This document shows positions 35,461 through 43,168 of a stretch of 64,000 nucleotides of DNA, one piece after another. This DNA comes from Neobacillus cucumis (GTDB taxonomy: Bacteria; Bacillota; Bacilli; Bacillales_B; DSM-18226). The notes below the pieces were generated by a model, which saw only the letters and a list, made by a program, of their open reading frames with translations, ran no database searches and was not told the DNA's origin. Positions within the stretch are counted from its first letter, which is position 1. Every line of letters begins with the position of its first letter. Both the position numbers and the translations under genes were made by a program. The stretch spans positions 1-64,000 of the forward strand of contig NZ_JAEHGC010000017.1 of assembly GCF_016107705.1 (NCBI RefSeq), in the 5' to 3' direction.

Positions 35461-36438
35461 TTATTCTTTGATGAATTCCTTTGTGCTTCTTACTGTATCA
35501 ATTGGACGAACTAATTTTTCTATTTCTACACGTTTAGGCTCTAAGAATGGTGGTAAAGATAATTTTTCCCCAAGCGTTTCATAAGGTTCGTCACCCATAA
35601 AACCAGGACCATCTGTAGCGAACTCAAATAAAATTTGCGGTGCCACTCTTGCGTATAATGACTCAAAAAAGTGACGATTTACATAACCGGATGTATGGAA
35701 TCCAAAACTATTCATTCGTTCAATCCATTCTTCTAAAACAGAGCGATCTTCTACACGGAATGCCGCATGGTGAACCGTCCCAAAACCTTGCCGGGCTTCA
35801 GGAAGAATGGCATTATATTCTACAATTACGGAGGCACCATTCCCGCCTTCTCCCACTTCAAATAAATGGAGTGACCCTTCTTTATCTGTCTCTTTAAATA
35901 ATAGAACTTTTTCCATCATTTCTTTAAAGTAATCAAATTTCGCAATACGAACAAAAACAGGTCCTAAACCAGTAATTGCATATTCAAGTGGGATTGGACC
36001 TTTTTGCCATGGTGTGCCAGATTCTACCCCTTTATTGAATTCGTCTGAAATCAATTGATAGTGTTGATCATCAAAATCAACGAAAGAAAGAGTTTTCTTT
36101 CCAAATTGTTCTTTAATTCCAGTATGTTTGACTTCAAGGCGTTCAAAGCGTTTAACCCAATAATCTAACGCAGCATCACTTGGTACACGGAAAGATGTCT
36201 TCGAAATTTCGTTTGTACCATGGACACCTTTTGGAATGCCAGGGAAGTCAAAGAAAGTCATGTCTGTGCCTGCGCTGCCTTTATCATCTGCAAAGAATAA
36301 ATGATAGGTTTGAATATCATCTTGATTTACAGTTTTTTTAACTAGGCGCATACCTAAAACATACGTGAAAAATTCATAGTTCTTTTCCGCACTGCTTGTA
36401 ATCGCTGTTACATGGTGGATTCCTTTTAAATGGTTCAT
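35461..36438 (-). CDS. Ring-cleaving dioxygenase, glyoxalase family (MhqO/MhqE-like), copy 2
   Basis: The 325-aa protein has two glyoxalase/VOC modules (about 5-150 and 153-285). Metal ligands are visible as GIHHVTAI near residue 8, VHHAAFRV near 225 and the Glu of ILFEFATD. In B. subtilis the related MhqA, MhqE and MhqO proteins are induced by catechol and methylhydroquinone and are thought to open or detoxify quinones. It is the last gene of the doxX-dioxygenase-dioxygenase operon, 26 bp after its paralogue. Confidence 0.87.
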   Translation of the reverse strand: MNHLKGIHHVTAITSSAEKNYEFFTYVLGMRLVKKTVNQDDIQTYHLFFADDKGSAGTDMTFFDFPGIPKGVHGTNEISKTSFRVPSDAALDYWVKRFERLEVKHTGIKEQFGKKTLSFVDFDDQHYQLISDEFNKGVESGTPWQKGPIPLEYAITGLGPVFVRIAKFDYFKEMMEKVLLFKETDKEGSLHLFEVGEGGNGASVIVEYNAILPEARQGFGTVHHAAFRVEDRSVLEEWIERMNSFGFHTSGYVNRHFFESLYARVAPQILFEFATDGPGFMGDEPYETLGEKLSLPPFLEPKRVEIEKLVRPIDTVRSTKEFIKE

Positions 36439-36464
36439 TATATATTCCTCCTAGAAAGTCAGAT

Positions 36465-37433
36465 TTAGTTTAAAATTAATGGACGTAATTTTTCTTCAAT
36501 TTCTTTTCGTTTTGGTTCCAAAAATGGTGGAAGTGCCAGTGCTTCTCCCATTGTTTCCATTGGTTCGTCTGTCGCAAATCCTGGTTTATCCGTTGATAAT
36601 TCAAACAAAATACCGTTTGGTTCCCTAAAATACAAGGCCTTAAAGTAATAACGTTCCACTTTCCCTGAATTCGGTAACCGGTACTCTTTTAAACGCTCTG
36701 CCCATTGTTCATATTCTTCCTCATTCGGAACACGAAAGGCAACATGATGAACACCTCCGCGACCTAAGCGAACTCTTGGCAAATCGGTCCTTGTTTCAAT
36801 ATGAACTTCCGCACCACTGCCGCCTTCGCCCGTTGCATAAATCAAGATATCAGGATAATCCCCCTCAAGTGATGGATAGGAACCGACAAATCGAAAACCC
36901 ATTACTTCTGTTAAAACACCGATCGTTGGTTCTGCAATGGAGACTGTAAGAGTTACAGGTCCTAAACCAATAATGGCATGTTCCAATGGAATGTCATCTC
37001 TTTGCCAAGGAACCCCTGCTCGCACACCTTTTTCATCGTTATCGGCTACAAGGATTAAACGAGTCCCCTCGAAATCTCTGAAAGCCAATGTATCACGATT
37101 TGCTCTTTTTTGAATATCATCATGTTCAACCTCGTATTGTTTAAAACGATCTTTCCAAAATAACAATGAATCCGAATTTTTCACCCTTAGTGATACAGTA
37201 GAAATATCTGATGTTCCCCTGTAAGTTTTTCCAAGATGTGGAATGTCAAAGAACGTCACGTCAGTCCCTGGGGTTCCTTCCGCGTCAGCATAGAAAAGAT
37301 GATAGGATTCTGTATTATCTTGATTAACGGTTTTCTTTACCAATCTCATTCCTAAAATTTTTGTATAAAATTCATAATTCTTCTCCGCTTTTCCTGTTAA
37401 TATTGATACATGATGTAGTCCTAAGAGTTCCAT
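36465..37433 (-). CDS. Ring-cleaving dioxygenase, glyoxalase family (MhqO/MhqE-like), copy 1
   Basis: The 322-aa paralogue of the downstream gene has the same LGMRLVKKTVNQD segment, an N-terminal GLHHVSI, central VHHVAFRV and ILFELSTD metal-ligand motifs and a C-terminal LPPFLEPKR. Tandem paralogues suggest either a heteromeric enzyme or different substrate ranges. The operon is controlled from the MhqR-type sites upstream of doxX. Confidence 0.88.
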   Translation of the reverse strand: MELLGLHHVSILTGKAEKNYEFYTKILGMRLVKKTVNQDNTESYHLFYADAEGTPGTDVTFFDIPHLGKTYRGTSDISTVSLRVKNSDSLLFWKDRFKQYEVEHDDIQKRANRDTLAFRDFEGTRLILVADNDEKGVRAGVPWQRDDIPLEHAIIGLGPVTLTVSIAEPTIGVLTEVMGFRFVGSYPSLEGDYPDILIYATGEGGSGAEVHIETRTDLPRVRLGRGGVHHVAFRVPNEEEYEQWAERLKEYRLPNSGKVERYYFKALYFREPNGILFELSTDKPGFATDEPMETMGEALALPPFLEPKRKEIEEKLRPLILN

Positions 37434-37499
37434 CTCCTAATCACTCCTGTCACAAGATTAATTACGTTCTATTGTTCGCTTGTAATGAGTAAAAGTACT

Positions 37500-37898
37500 T
37501 TAGAATAAAAACGCATCTAAAGCATATTGGCCAGGACCCATTAAAGCTATACCGATTGCCACTGCAAGCAATGTTAAGTTATACTCATAACCATTTGATG
37601 TTGCCCATATTCCGTTTGCACCATGCACTTTCGCGATCGCCATTACCATTGTTCCCGCAATCATAATTCCTGCAAGTGGTGTTAATAGTCCTAAAGCAAA
37701 CAATATTCCTCCAACAAGTTCTGCTAATCCTGCAAATAGAGCCATGGTTACCCCCGGCTTCATGCCAATGGATTCAAACCATCCACCGGTTCCTTTCAAA
37801 CCATATCCACCGAACCAACCAAACAATTTCTGAGCACCATGTCCAATGAACAATACGCCAATTACCAGACGAATAATTAATAATCCAATATTTATCAT
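37500..37898 (-). CDS. DoxX-family membrane protein (MhqP-like)
   Basis: The 132-aa protein has four TM helices and the DoxX signature IGHGAQKLFGWFGGYGLKG. B. subtilis MhqP (YdfP) is a DoxX protein in the MhqR-controlled mhqNOP operon beside a ring-cleaving dioxygenase, the same pairing as here. It heads a three-gene operon with two dioxygenase genes. GGAGG precedes the ATG. Confidence 0.88.
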   Translation of the reverse strand: MINIGLLIIRLVIGVLFIGHGAQKLFGWFGGYGLKGTGGWFESIGMKPGVTMALFAGLAELVGGILFALGLLTPLAGIMIAGTMVMAIAKVHGANGIWATSNGYEYNLTLLAVAIGIALMGPGQYALDAFLF

Positions 37899-37919
37899 CT
37901 TTATTTCCTCCTTGTATTT

Positions 37920-37937
37920 TATCTCGAATTCGAGATA
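37920..37937. promoter_or_regulatory. MhqR-type operator 1
   Basis: TATCTCGAATTCGAGATA is a perfect 18-bp palindrome, 22 bp before the doxX start. It matches the inverted repeat I recall for the B. subtilis quinone sensor MhqR. Confidence 0.8.
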
Positions 37938-38067
37938 TTATTCTAAAAAAAATTGCGTTTATTCAATCATGAATTGCTTTAGATGTTTGCATTAATATCA
38001 CATAGGGAAAATTATTGCATTTCCTCTCCAGTAATTTCATCCCCCCTTTAAAAAATCTTGAATTTAA

Positions 38068-38115
38068 TTATCTTGAATATGAGATAATGATAATACTTAT
38101 AAATTCTTTTGTCAA
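38068..38115 (-). promoter_or_regulatory. Promoter of the doxX operon with MhqR-type operator 2
   Basis: TTGACA (38115-38110) and TATCAT (38092-38087) are separated by 17 bp on the minus strand. TTATCTTGAATATGAGATAA (38068-38087), an imperfect version of operator 1, abuts the -10 box over the start site, suited to repression. The mhqR gene itself is not in the window. Confidence 0.75.
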
Positions 38116-38249
38116 TAACCTTTTTTTATTGAACTTATGGCCCTCGGTGTTGAAGAAGAAGTTCAACATTTGACCTCTCCTTTGTGGTTCAAACAGAGCC
38201 ACCAGTACTTCATATAGACATGTATGAAATACTGGTGGACTCTCCTCTG

Positions 38250-38666
38250 TTAATTAGGATTGGAAACCTCTATTTTATCATTTTTATGAATATCTTCTGT
38301 TCCGGCATCCAATGCAGTCTTGTAATATAAGCATTTATGCTCGATGACTTCCATGGTTTTTTTTAGTTCTTCCATTTGTGCTTCTACATTCGCTTTTCGT
38401 TCCAGAAACATTTCATATCTTCGTTGCAAGGTGGAATCCCCTTCCGAACACCAATCAATGAAATTTTTAATTTCCTTAATAGGCATCCCTGTGGACTTCA
38501 AACATTCAATTACTTTTAAAGCGCTGATATCGGATTCTTTAAACAATCGTGTTCCACTGGCTGTCCGTTCTACAAAAGGCATAAGTCCCTCCTTGTCGTA
38601 GTAACGCAGGGTATATACAGTAAGATTCAATTCTTTTGCAACTTCGCTGATTGAATATGTCTTCAT
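38250..38666 (-). CDS. MerR-family regulator (AdhR/NmlR-like)
   Basis: The 138-aa protein has an N-terminal MerR helix-turn-helix (YSISEVAKELNLTVYTLRYYDKEGL) and a long dimerisation coiled coil (about 80-118). The AdhR/NmlR subgroup senses aldehydes. Cysteines lie at the CSEG and KCLYY segments. It is divergent from a zinc alcohol dehydrogenase, with similar AGAGTTAACT sites before both genes, so it likely activates that gene and controls itself. Confidence 0.87.
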   Translation of the reverse strand: MKTYSISEVAKELNLTVYTLRYYDKEGLMPFVERTASGTRLFKESDISALKVIECLKSTGMPIKEIKNFIDWCSEGDSTLQRRYEMFLERKANVEAQMEELKKTMEVIEHKCLYYKTALDAGTEDIHKNDKIEVSNPN

Positions 38667-38689
38667 TATCTATCCCCAATTCTTTACGA

Positions 38690-38716
38690 TCTAGATTTCG
38701 AGTTAACTCTATGTTT
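38690..38716 (-). promoter_or_regulatory. MerR operator at its own gene
   Basis: CATAGAGTTAACTCGAAAT on the minus strand shares the AGAGTTAACT core with the alcohol dehydrogenase promoter. Predicted autoregulatory site. Confidence 0.5.
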
Positions 38717-38798
38717 CGTTAGCATGCTATCATGCTGTATGCAAGATGTCAAAGCTTAATTAAATTATTTTGTGTATTTCTGTTTATAATCTTATCAC

Positions 38799-38829
38799 TT
38801 GACCTAGAGTTAACTATAGGGATTATTCT
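38799..38829 (+). promoter_or_regulatory. MerR-type promoter of the alcohol dehydrogenase gene
   Basis: TTGACC (38799-38804) and TATTCT (38824-38829) are separated by 19 bp, the over-long spacer typical of MerR-activated promoters. The spacer contains the inverted repeat CCTAGAGTTAACTATAGG. Confidence 0.75.
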
Positions 38830-38933
38830 AGTTTTTGCAAGAGAAAAAAGAAAGAAATGAATCAAGGGGAAATTATCCAATTATACCCGGAACAAGCGCA
38901 TTCTCTTGAAAAAAATTATTGGAGGTTTTATTC

Positions 38934-39974
38934 ATGATAACTGCTAAAGCACGAGCTGTCGATGGTCCAGACAAACCGTTTCGAGTGGCTGAAATTAAAA
39001 GACGCGATCTTGATTTGCATGATGTTCTAATTGAAATTAAATATGCCGGCATCTGCCATTCTGATATCCATACTGCACATGGCGAATGGGGTCCCGTGAA
39101 CTATCCACTCGTCCCTGGACACGAGATTGCGGGAATTGTCACAGATATAGGAACTGAAGTCTCGAAGTACAAGGTCGGTGACCGGGTTGGGGTCGGATGT
39201 ATGGTTGACTCCTGTGGCGATTGTGAAAACTGCCGTAAAGGTGAAGAGCAATACTGTCTCAAAGGAAATGTCCCTACCTACGCCGGGGTGGACAAATACG
39301 GCGAGCCTACTCAAGGTGGCTATTCTACCCATATAGTCGTAACAGAGGACTTCGTAGTCAGAATTCCTGACAGCATTGGGTTTGACGCTGCAGCACCATT
39401 ACTTTGTGCCGGTATTACTACATATTCACCTCTAAACCATTGGGGAGCCGGTCCAGGTAAGAAAGTAGCGGTTGTAGGTATGGGCGGTCTTGGTCATATG
39501 GCTGTCCAAATTGCACATGCCATGGGTGCCGAGGTAACTGTTCTGTCTCAAACATTGAAGAAAAAGGACGATGGTCTGGCATTAGGCGCAGACAATTACT
39601 ATGCAACAAGTGACCCAGAAACATTCGAGAAACTTGCCGGAACCTTTGACTTAATGATTAACACGGTCAGTGCGAAGATTAATTTGGATGCTTATTTAGG
39701 TCTGCTCAATCTTGATGGCACTCTGGTAAACGTAGGTGCTCCTGCAGAACCGTTGTCATTAAACGTATTTAATTTAATTGGTCATCGCCGTTCATTTGCC
39801 GGTTCAATGATTGGAGGCATCCGGGAGACTCAGGAGATGTTAGACTTCTGTGCAGAACATAACATTGCTCCTAAGATCGAAGTCATTTCAGCCGACCAAA
39901 TTGACGAAGCCTACGAGCGCGTATTAGCTTCAGATGTCAAGTATCGGTTCGTAATTGACATTAGTACAATGTGA
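38934..39974 (+). CDS. Zinc-dependent alcohol dehydrogenase (AdhA-like)
   Basis: The 346-aa medium-chain dehydrogenase has catalytic-zinc ligands in [15 protein letters not shown] and VPGHEIAG, the structural zinc motif [15 protein letters not shown], and the nucleotide-binding [14 protein letters not shown]. It belongs to the NADP-preferring cinnamyl-alcohol/YahK-like group. ATG 38934 has GGAGG 8 nt upstream (an earlier in-frame start at 38919 lacks one). The MerR pairing suggests aldehyde detoxification, as for AdhA with AdhR in B. subtilis. Confidence 0.9.
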   Translation: MITAKARAVDGPDKPFRVAEIKRRDLDLHDVLIEIKYAGICHSDIHTAHGEWGPVNYPLVPGHEIAGIVTDIGTEVSKYKVGDRVGVGCMVDSCGDCENCRKGEEQYCLKGNVPTYAGVDKYGEPTQGGYSTHIVVTEDFVVRIPDSIGFDAAAPLLCAGITTYSPLNHWGAGPGKKVAVVGMGGLGHMAVQIAHAMGAEVTVLSQTLKKKDDGLALGADNYYATSDPETFEKLAGTFDLMINTVSAKINLDAYLGLLNLDGTLVNVGAPAEPLSLNVFNLIGHRRSFAGSMIGGIRETQEMLDFCAEHNIAPKIEVISADQIDEAYERVLASDVKYRFVIDISTM

Positions 39975-40020
39975 GTTGCATAAATGATAAATTCAAATGG
40001 TAAGTCGAGACTTTAAACGA

Positions 40021-40060
40021 AATGACCAGAGGAAGCTTCCCTCTGGTCATTTTAATTTTA
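40021..40060. terminator. Terminator made of a GACCAGAGG palindrome
   Basis: AATGACCAGAGG and CCTCTGGTCATT around AAGCTT form a 12-bp stem followed by TTAATTTT. The stem belongs to the same palindrome family as elements at 13.6, 15.87, 43.15, 50.2 and 61.4 kb. Confidence 0.85.
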
Positions 40061-40157
40061 ATCCTTGTGTATTTTGCCCTTTTTACAACTTTTTATTGTA
40101 TTTTTCCCATCTTGTTAGAGCAAAAAGACACTTCTTAAGAACAAATACTAGGTTCGC

Positions 40158-41072
40158 TCAACAAGTTGTCTCCGCACATGACCAATCTTTTGCATGTTTC
40201 AAGGTAATTTCGATAAACATGGATAACGCCGGGGAAATCCACTTGTTCTTGTGATAAACCACTTGGGAGAAAATCTGTTTAAAGTCACCAATGCAGGGAA
40301 TAATTTTTAATCTTCCTGCCTTGATTTCATCCTTTACTGTCATCAAAGGTAAGTAAGCAATACCAAGCCCACTCATTACACAACGTTTCATCGCTTCTAT
40401 ACTCCAAAGCTCCATCGTGTGGGAAGGTACAATTCCCCGTTCTCCAAGGTATTCTTCAAACAGCGTCCGATAACTGCATTCTTTCTCGTTCACGATCAAA
40501 CACTCGCTGATCTTATGATTATCGTAGCTTTTATCTAACATATTCAGCGAACAACAATCAGGGCTTCCAACAAGGACAATCGATTCTTCCAACAACGAAT
40601 GGACGACTAAATCTGAATCCTGCAACTGTGGCAGCATGACAAAGGCAATATCTGCACTACCATTTAGGATGAATCTCTTGTTATCTCCGCAGCTTGCGTT
40701 ACTTAATCGGATGCTAACATGAGGAAATTTCCTTCTATATTCTCTTAATATTGGTTCTAGGCGGTATACCGTTAGAGATTCCGGAGCCGCAATCTTTAGC
40801 TCCCCTCTTATGTCCTCTTCATCACTGGTAATGCTTTCGATTTTTCCATAAGTATCTAAAATCTCTTGAGTATAGGGCAACAACCTCTTGCCAATATCAG
40901 TCAACCTTACCTTTCGACCCATCCGATCAAACAGAGGTCCGCCTAAATGTTCTTCAAGTGCCTGAATATGAGAAGTCACAGTGGATTGAGTGTATCCTAA
41001 ATGTTCTGCTGCTTGTGTGAAACTACCCAATTCAATGACCTTTTTAAACGTAACAAAATGGCGTATTTCCAT
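40158..41072 (-). CDS. LysR-family transcriptional regulator
   Basis: About 304 aa, with an N-terminal helix-turn-helix (FVTFKKVIELGSFTQAAEHLGYTQSTV) and a substrate-binding domain (about 92-300) containing many cysteines. I choose the ATG at 41072, with GGGTG upstream; alternatives are 41075 and GTG 41090. It is divergent from an MFS transporter gene, its probable target. Confidence 0.9.
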   Translation of the reverse strand: MEIRHFVTFKKVIELGSFTQAAEHLGYTQSTVTSHIQALEEHLGGPLFDRMGRKVRLTDIGKRLLPYTQEILDTYGKIESITSDEEDIRGELKIAAPESLTVYRLEPILREYRRKFPHVSIRLSNASCGDNKRFILNGSADIAFVMLPQLQDSDLVVHSLLEESIVLVGSPDCCSLNMLDKSYDNHKISECLIVNEKECSYRTLFEEYLGERGIVPSHTMELWSIEAMKRCVMSGLGIAYLPLMTVKDEIKAGRLKIIPCIGDFKQIFSQVVYHKNKWISPALSMFIEITLKHAKDWSCAETTC

Positions 41073-41219
41073 CATTTCACCCACTTTCACATTGTTCTTT
41101 CTTGTATAGTATCAAAAAAATCAATGGATAGCTTCATAAACTTCAATTTTACTAATATATGGTTTCAAGTTAAGATTAAGAAAAAATTAGAAAATGAAGA
41201 CAACAGAGGTGATTCAGTT

Positions 41220-42494
41220 TTGAAACGTATACACTATAGCTGGTTTATTCTTGCCATTACATTTTTCTCCATTATTGCAGCCGGAATTGTCATGTCATCA
41301 TCAGGAGTTTTCATTGACCCTTTCGAAAAAGAATTTGGCTGGGATCGATCTGTTATTGCACTCGCTTTTGCCATTAGTATGTTTTTATATGGTATATCTG
41401 GCCCGTTTATGGCAGCATTACTTAATGTGATTGGCTTAAAGAAAATGATGATGGCATCTATGGCAACTTTGCTGACAGGTATCCTACTAACCTTCATTAT
41501 GAATCAATCATGGCAGATGATTCTCATTTGGGGCATTATTATTGGGCTGGGATCAAGTCTTTTTTTAACGGTATTAAGTCCATATGTAGCGAATCATTGG
41601 TTTGAGAAAAGAAGAGGTCTTGCAGTAGGAATATTAACGGCTAGTTCAGCGACAGGTCAGTTAATACTACTTCCTGTCTTAGCAACTATTATCGATCATT
41701 ATTCGTGGCGCCCGGCGATTGGTTTAATGATGATCCTTAGTATCATTATGCTATTAATCATCCTTTTATTTATGAAAAACAAACCAAAAGATGTTGGTAT
41801 TCTTCCATATGGTCTTGAAGAAGAAATACAAGAGAGTAATGAAGGACCAAAAGAAAACCCAATTGTTATTGCCTTCAATGGTTTATTTGAAGCTGTGAAG
41901 GTGAAGGAGTTTTGGTTATTATCGGGTAGTTTCTTTATTTGCGGACTTTCAACGAGCGGTTTAATTGGTACACATTTTGTTTCTTACTGTATAAGTTTTG
42001 GAATACCTTTAGTTACAGCGGCTTCGTTTCTTTCGTTTATGGGAATTTTTAATCTAGTAGGGACAACTCTATCCGGTTGGCTTTCAGATCGTTTCGATAA
42101 TCGATGGCTATTATTTTGGTACTACGGTTTTAGAGGGGCTTCTCTTCTATCCCTCCCTTATGCATTAAATGAAGGTTCCACTACGCTGCTGGTTGTCTTT
42201 ACTGTGTTTTATGGATTAGATTGGATTGCAACTGTTCCACCAACGATTAGCATCTCAAGACAAATTTTCGGCACTACTAAAAGTGGAATCGTATATGGTT
42301 GGATTTATGCTTCCCATCAGGTAGGTGCTGCAACAGCTGCTTACGGAGGAGGTCTAATTTATAAATTTTTCAATACGTATACGTGGGCATTCTTCTTGGC
42401 AGGGGTTTTCTGTTTATTAGCAAGCTTATTTGTCATTATTATAAAAAAACAACATTCAAGTCAATTACCTAAAGAAGAAATAATGACTTTATAA
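41220..42494 (+). CDS. MFS transporter, monocarboxylate/oxalate-formate type
   Basis: The 424-aa protein has 12 TM segments. The N-terminal half (FIDPFEKEFGWDRSVIALAFAISMF) and the RRGLAVGILTASSATGQ loop are typical of the OFA/monocarboxylate branch, so an organic acid is a plausible substrate. TTG 41220 has GAGGTGA 7 nt upstream. The frame is open back to 41001, but that part overlaps the LysR gene and lacks TM character. Divergent from that LysR gene. Confidence 0.87.
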   Translation: MKRIHYSWFILAITFFSIIAAGIVMSSSGVFIDPFEKEFGWDRSVIALAFAISMFLYGISGPFMAALLNVIGLKKMMMASMATLLTGILLTFIMNQSWQMILIWGIIIGLGSSLFLTVLSPYVANHWFEKRRGLAVGILTASSATGQLILLPVLATIIDHYSWRPAIGLMMILSIIMLLIILLFMKNKPKDVGILPYGLEEEIQESNEGPKENPIVIAFNGLFEAVKVKEFWLLSGSFFICGLSTSGLIGTHFVSYCISFGIPLVTAASFLSFMGIFNLVGTTLSGWLSDRFDNRWLLFWYYGFRGASLLSLPYALNEGSTTLLVVFTVFYGLDWIATVPPTISISRQIFGTTKSGIVYGWIYASHQVGAATAAYGGGLIYKFFNTYTWAFFLAGVFCLLASLFVIIIKKQHSSQLPKEEIMTL

Positions 42495-42581
42495 AAATGC
42501 TTAGAAAGCCCACCGTCACATGAATCTGCATAATAATATGCTATAATTTGGAGGGTGAAAAAAAGATAGAGGTGACCATTC

Positions 42582-43052
42582 TTGGCAATACATGTTGTAT
42601 TATATCAACCAGAAATTCCGGCTAATACTGGTAATATTGCACGTACTTGTGCGGCAACGGATACAGCCTTGCATTTAATCCGACCACTTGGTTTTTCAAC
42701 AGATGAAAAGATGATAAAACAAGCTGGTTTAGATTTCTGGCAGTCTGTAAACATAACGTATTATGACTCATTGGATGACTTTTTTTCAAGAAATCAAGGT
42801 GAGTTTTACTATATTGAGACGTTTGGTGAAAAACCACATTCATCTTTTGATTTCAGTGATATATCAAAGGAGCATTATTTTATGTTTGGAAAAGAAACAA
42901 CTGGATTACCTAAAGATTTACTAGAAAAAAATAAAGATCACTTTTTGAGAATACCAATGAATGAACATGTTCGTTCACTGAACCTCTCGAATACAACTGC
43001 TATATTGGTGTATGAGGCTTTGCGTCAGCAAGGATATCCCAATTTAAAATAA
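42582..43052 (+). CDS. trmL: tRNA (cytidine/uridine-34-2'-O)-methyltransferase
   Basis: The 156-aa SPOUT enzyme methylates the wobble ribose of tRNA-Leu isoacceptors. It starts IHVVLYQPEIPANTGNIARTCAAT and has MFGKETTGLP and IPMNEHVRSLNLS, the knotted S-adenosylmethionine-binding motifs. TTG 42582 follows AGAGGTGA. TATAAT lies about 40 bp upstream. It is a housekeeping gene among accessory ones. Confidence 0.94.
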   Translation: MAIHVVLYQPEIPANTGNIARTCAATDTALHLIRPLGFSTDEKMIKQAGLDFWQSVNITYYDSLDDFFSRNQGEFYYIETFGEKPHSSFDFSDISKEHYFMFGKETTGLPKDLLEKNKDHFLRIPMNEHVRSLNLSNTTAILVYEALRQQGYPNLK

Positions 43053-43085
43053 AAAAATCTTCCGTCTTGGAAGATTTTTTTTTGA
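43052..43085 (+). terminator. Terminator after trmL
   Basis: AAAATCTTCC and GGAAGATTTT with a 5-nt loop, then a T-run. Confidence 0.9.
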
Positions 43086-43133
43086 TTTTCAAAACAGAAA
43101 AATCGTGCTTAATAAAGTGCACCATCCATAAAC

Positions 43134-43168
43134 AAAAAAAACCAGAGGAAGCTTCCCCTGGTCATTTT
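43134..43168 (-). terminator. Terminator after the beta-helix gene
   Basis: AATGACCAGGGGAAGC pairs with GCTTCCTCTGGTTTTTTTT on the minus strand. It is a member of the GACCAGAGG palindrome family. Confidence 0.85.

Noticed and set aside
41001..41219. N-terminal extension of the MFS transporter frame
   Set aside because: It overlaps the divergent LysR gene and its promoter region, lacks TM character, and a TTG with a good ribosome site lies at 41220.
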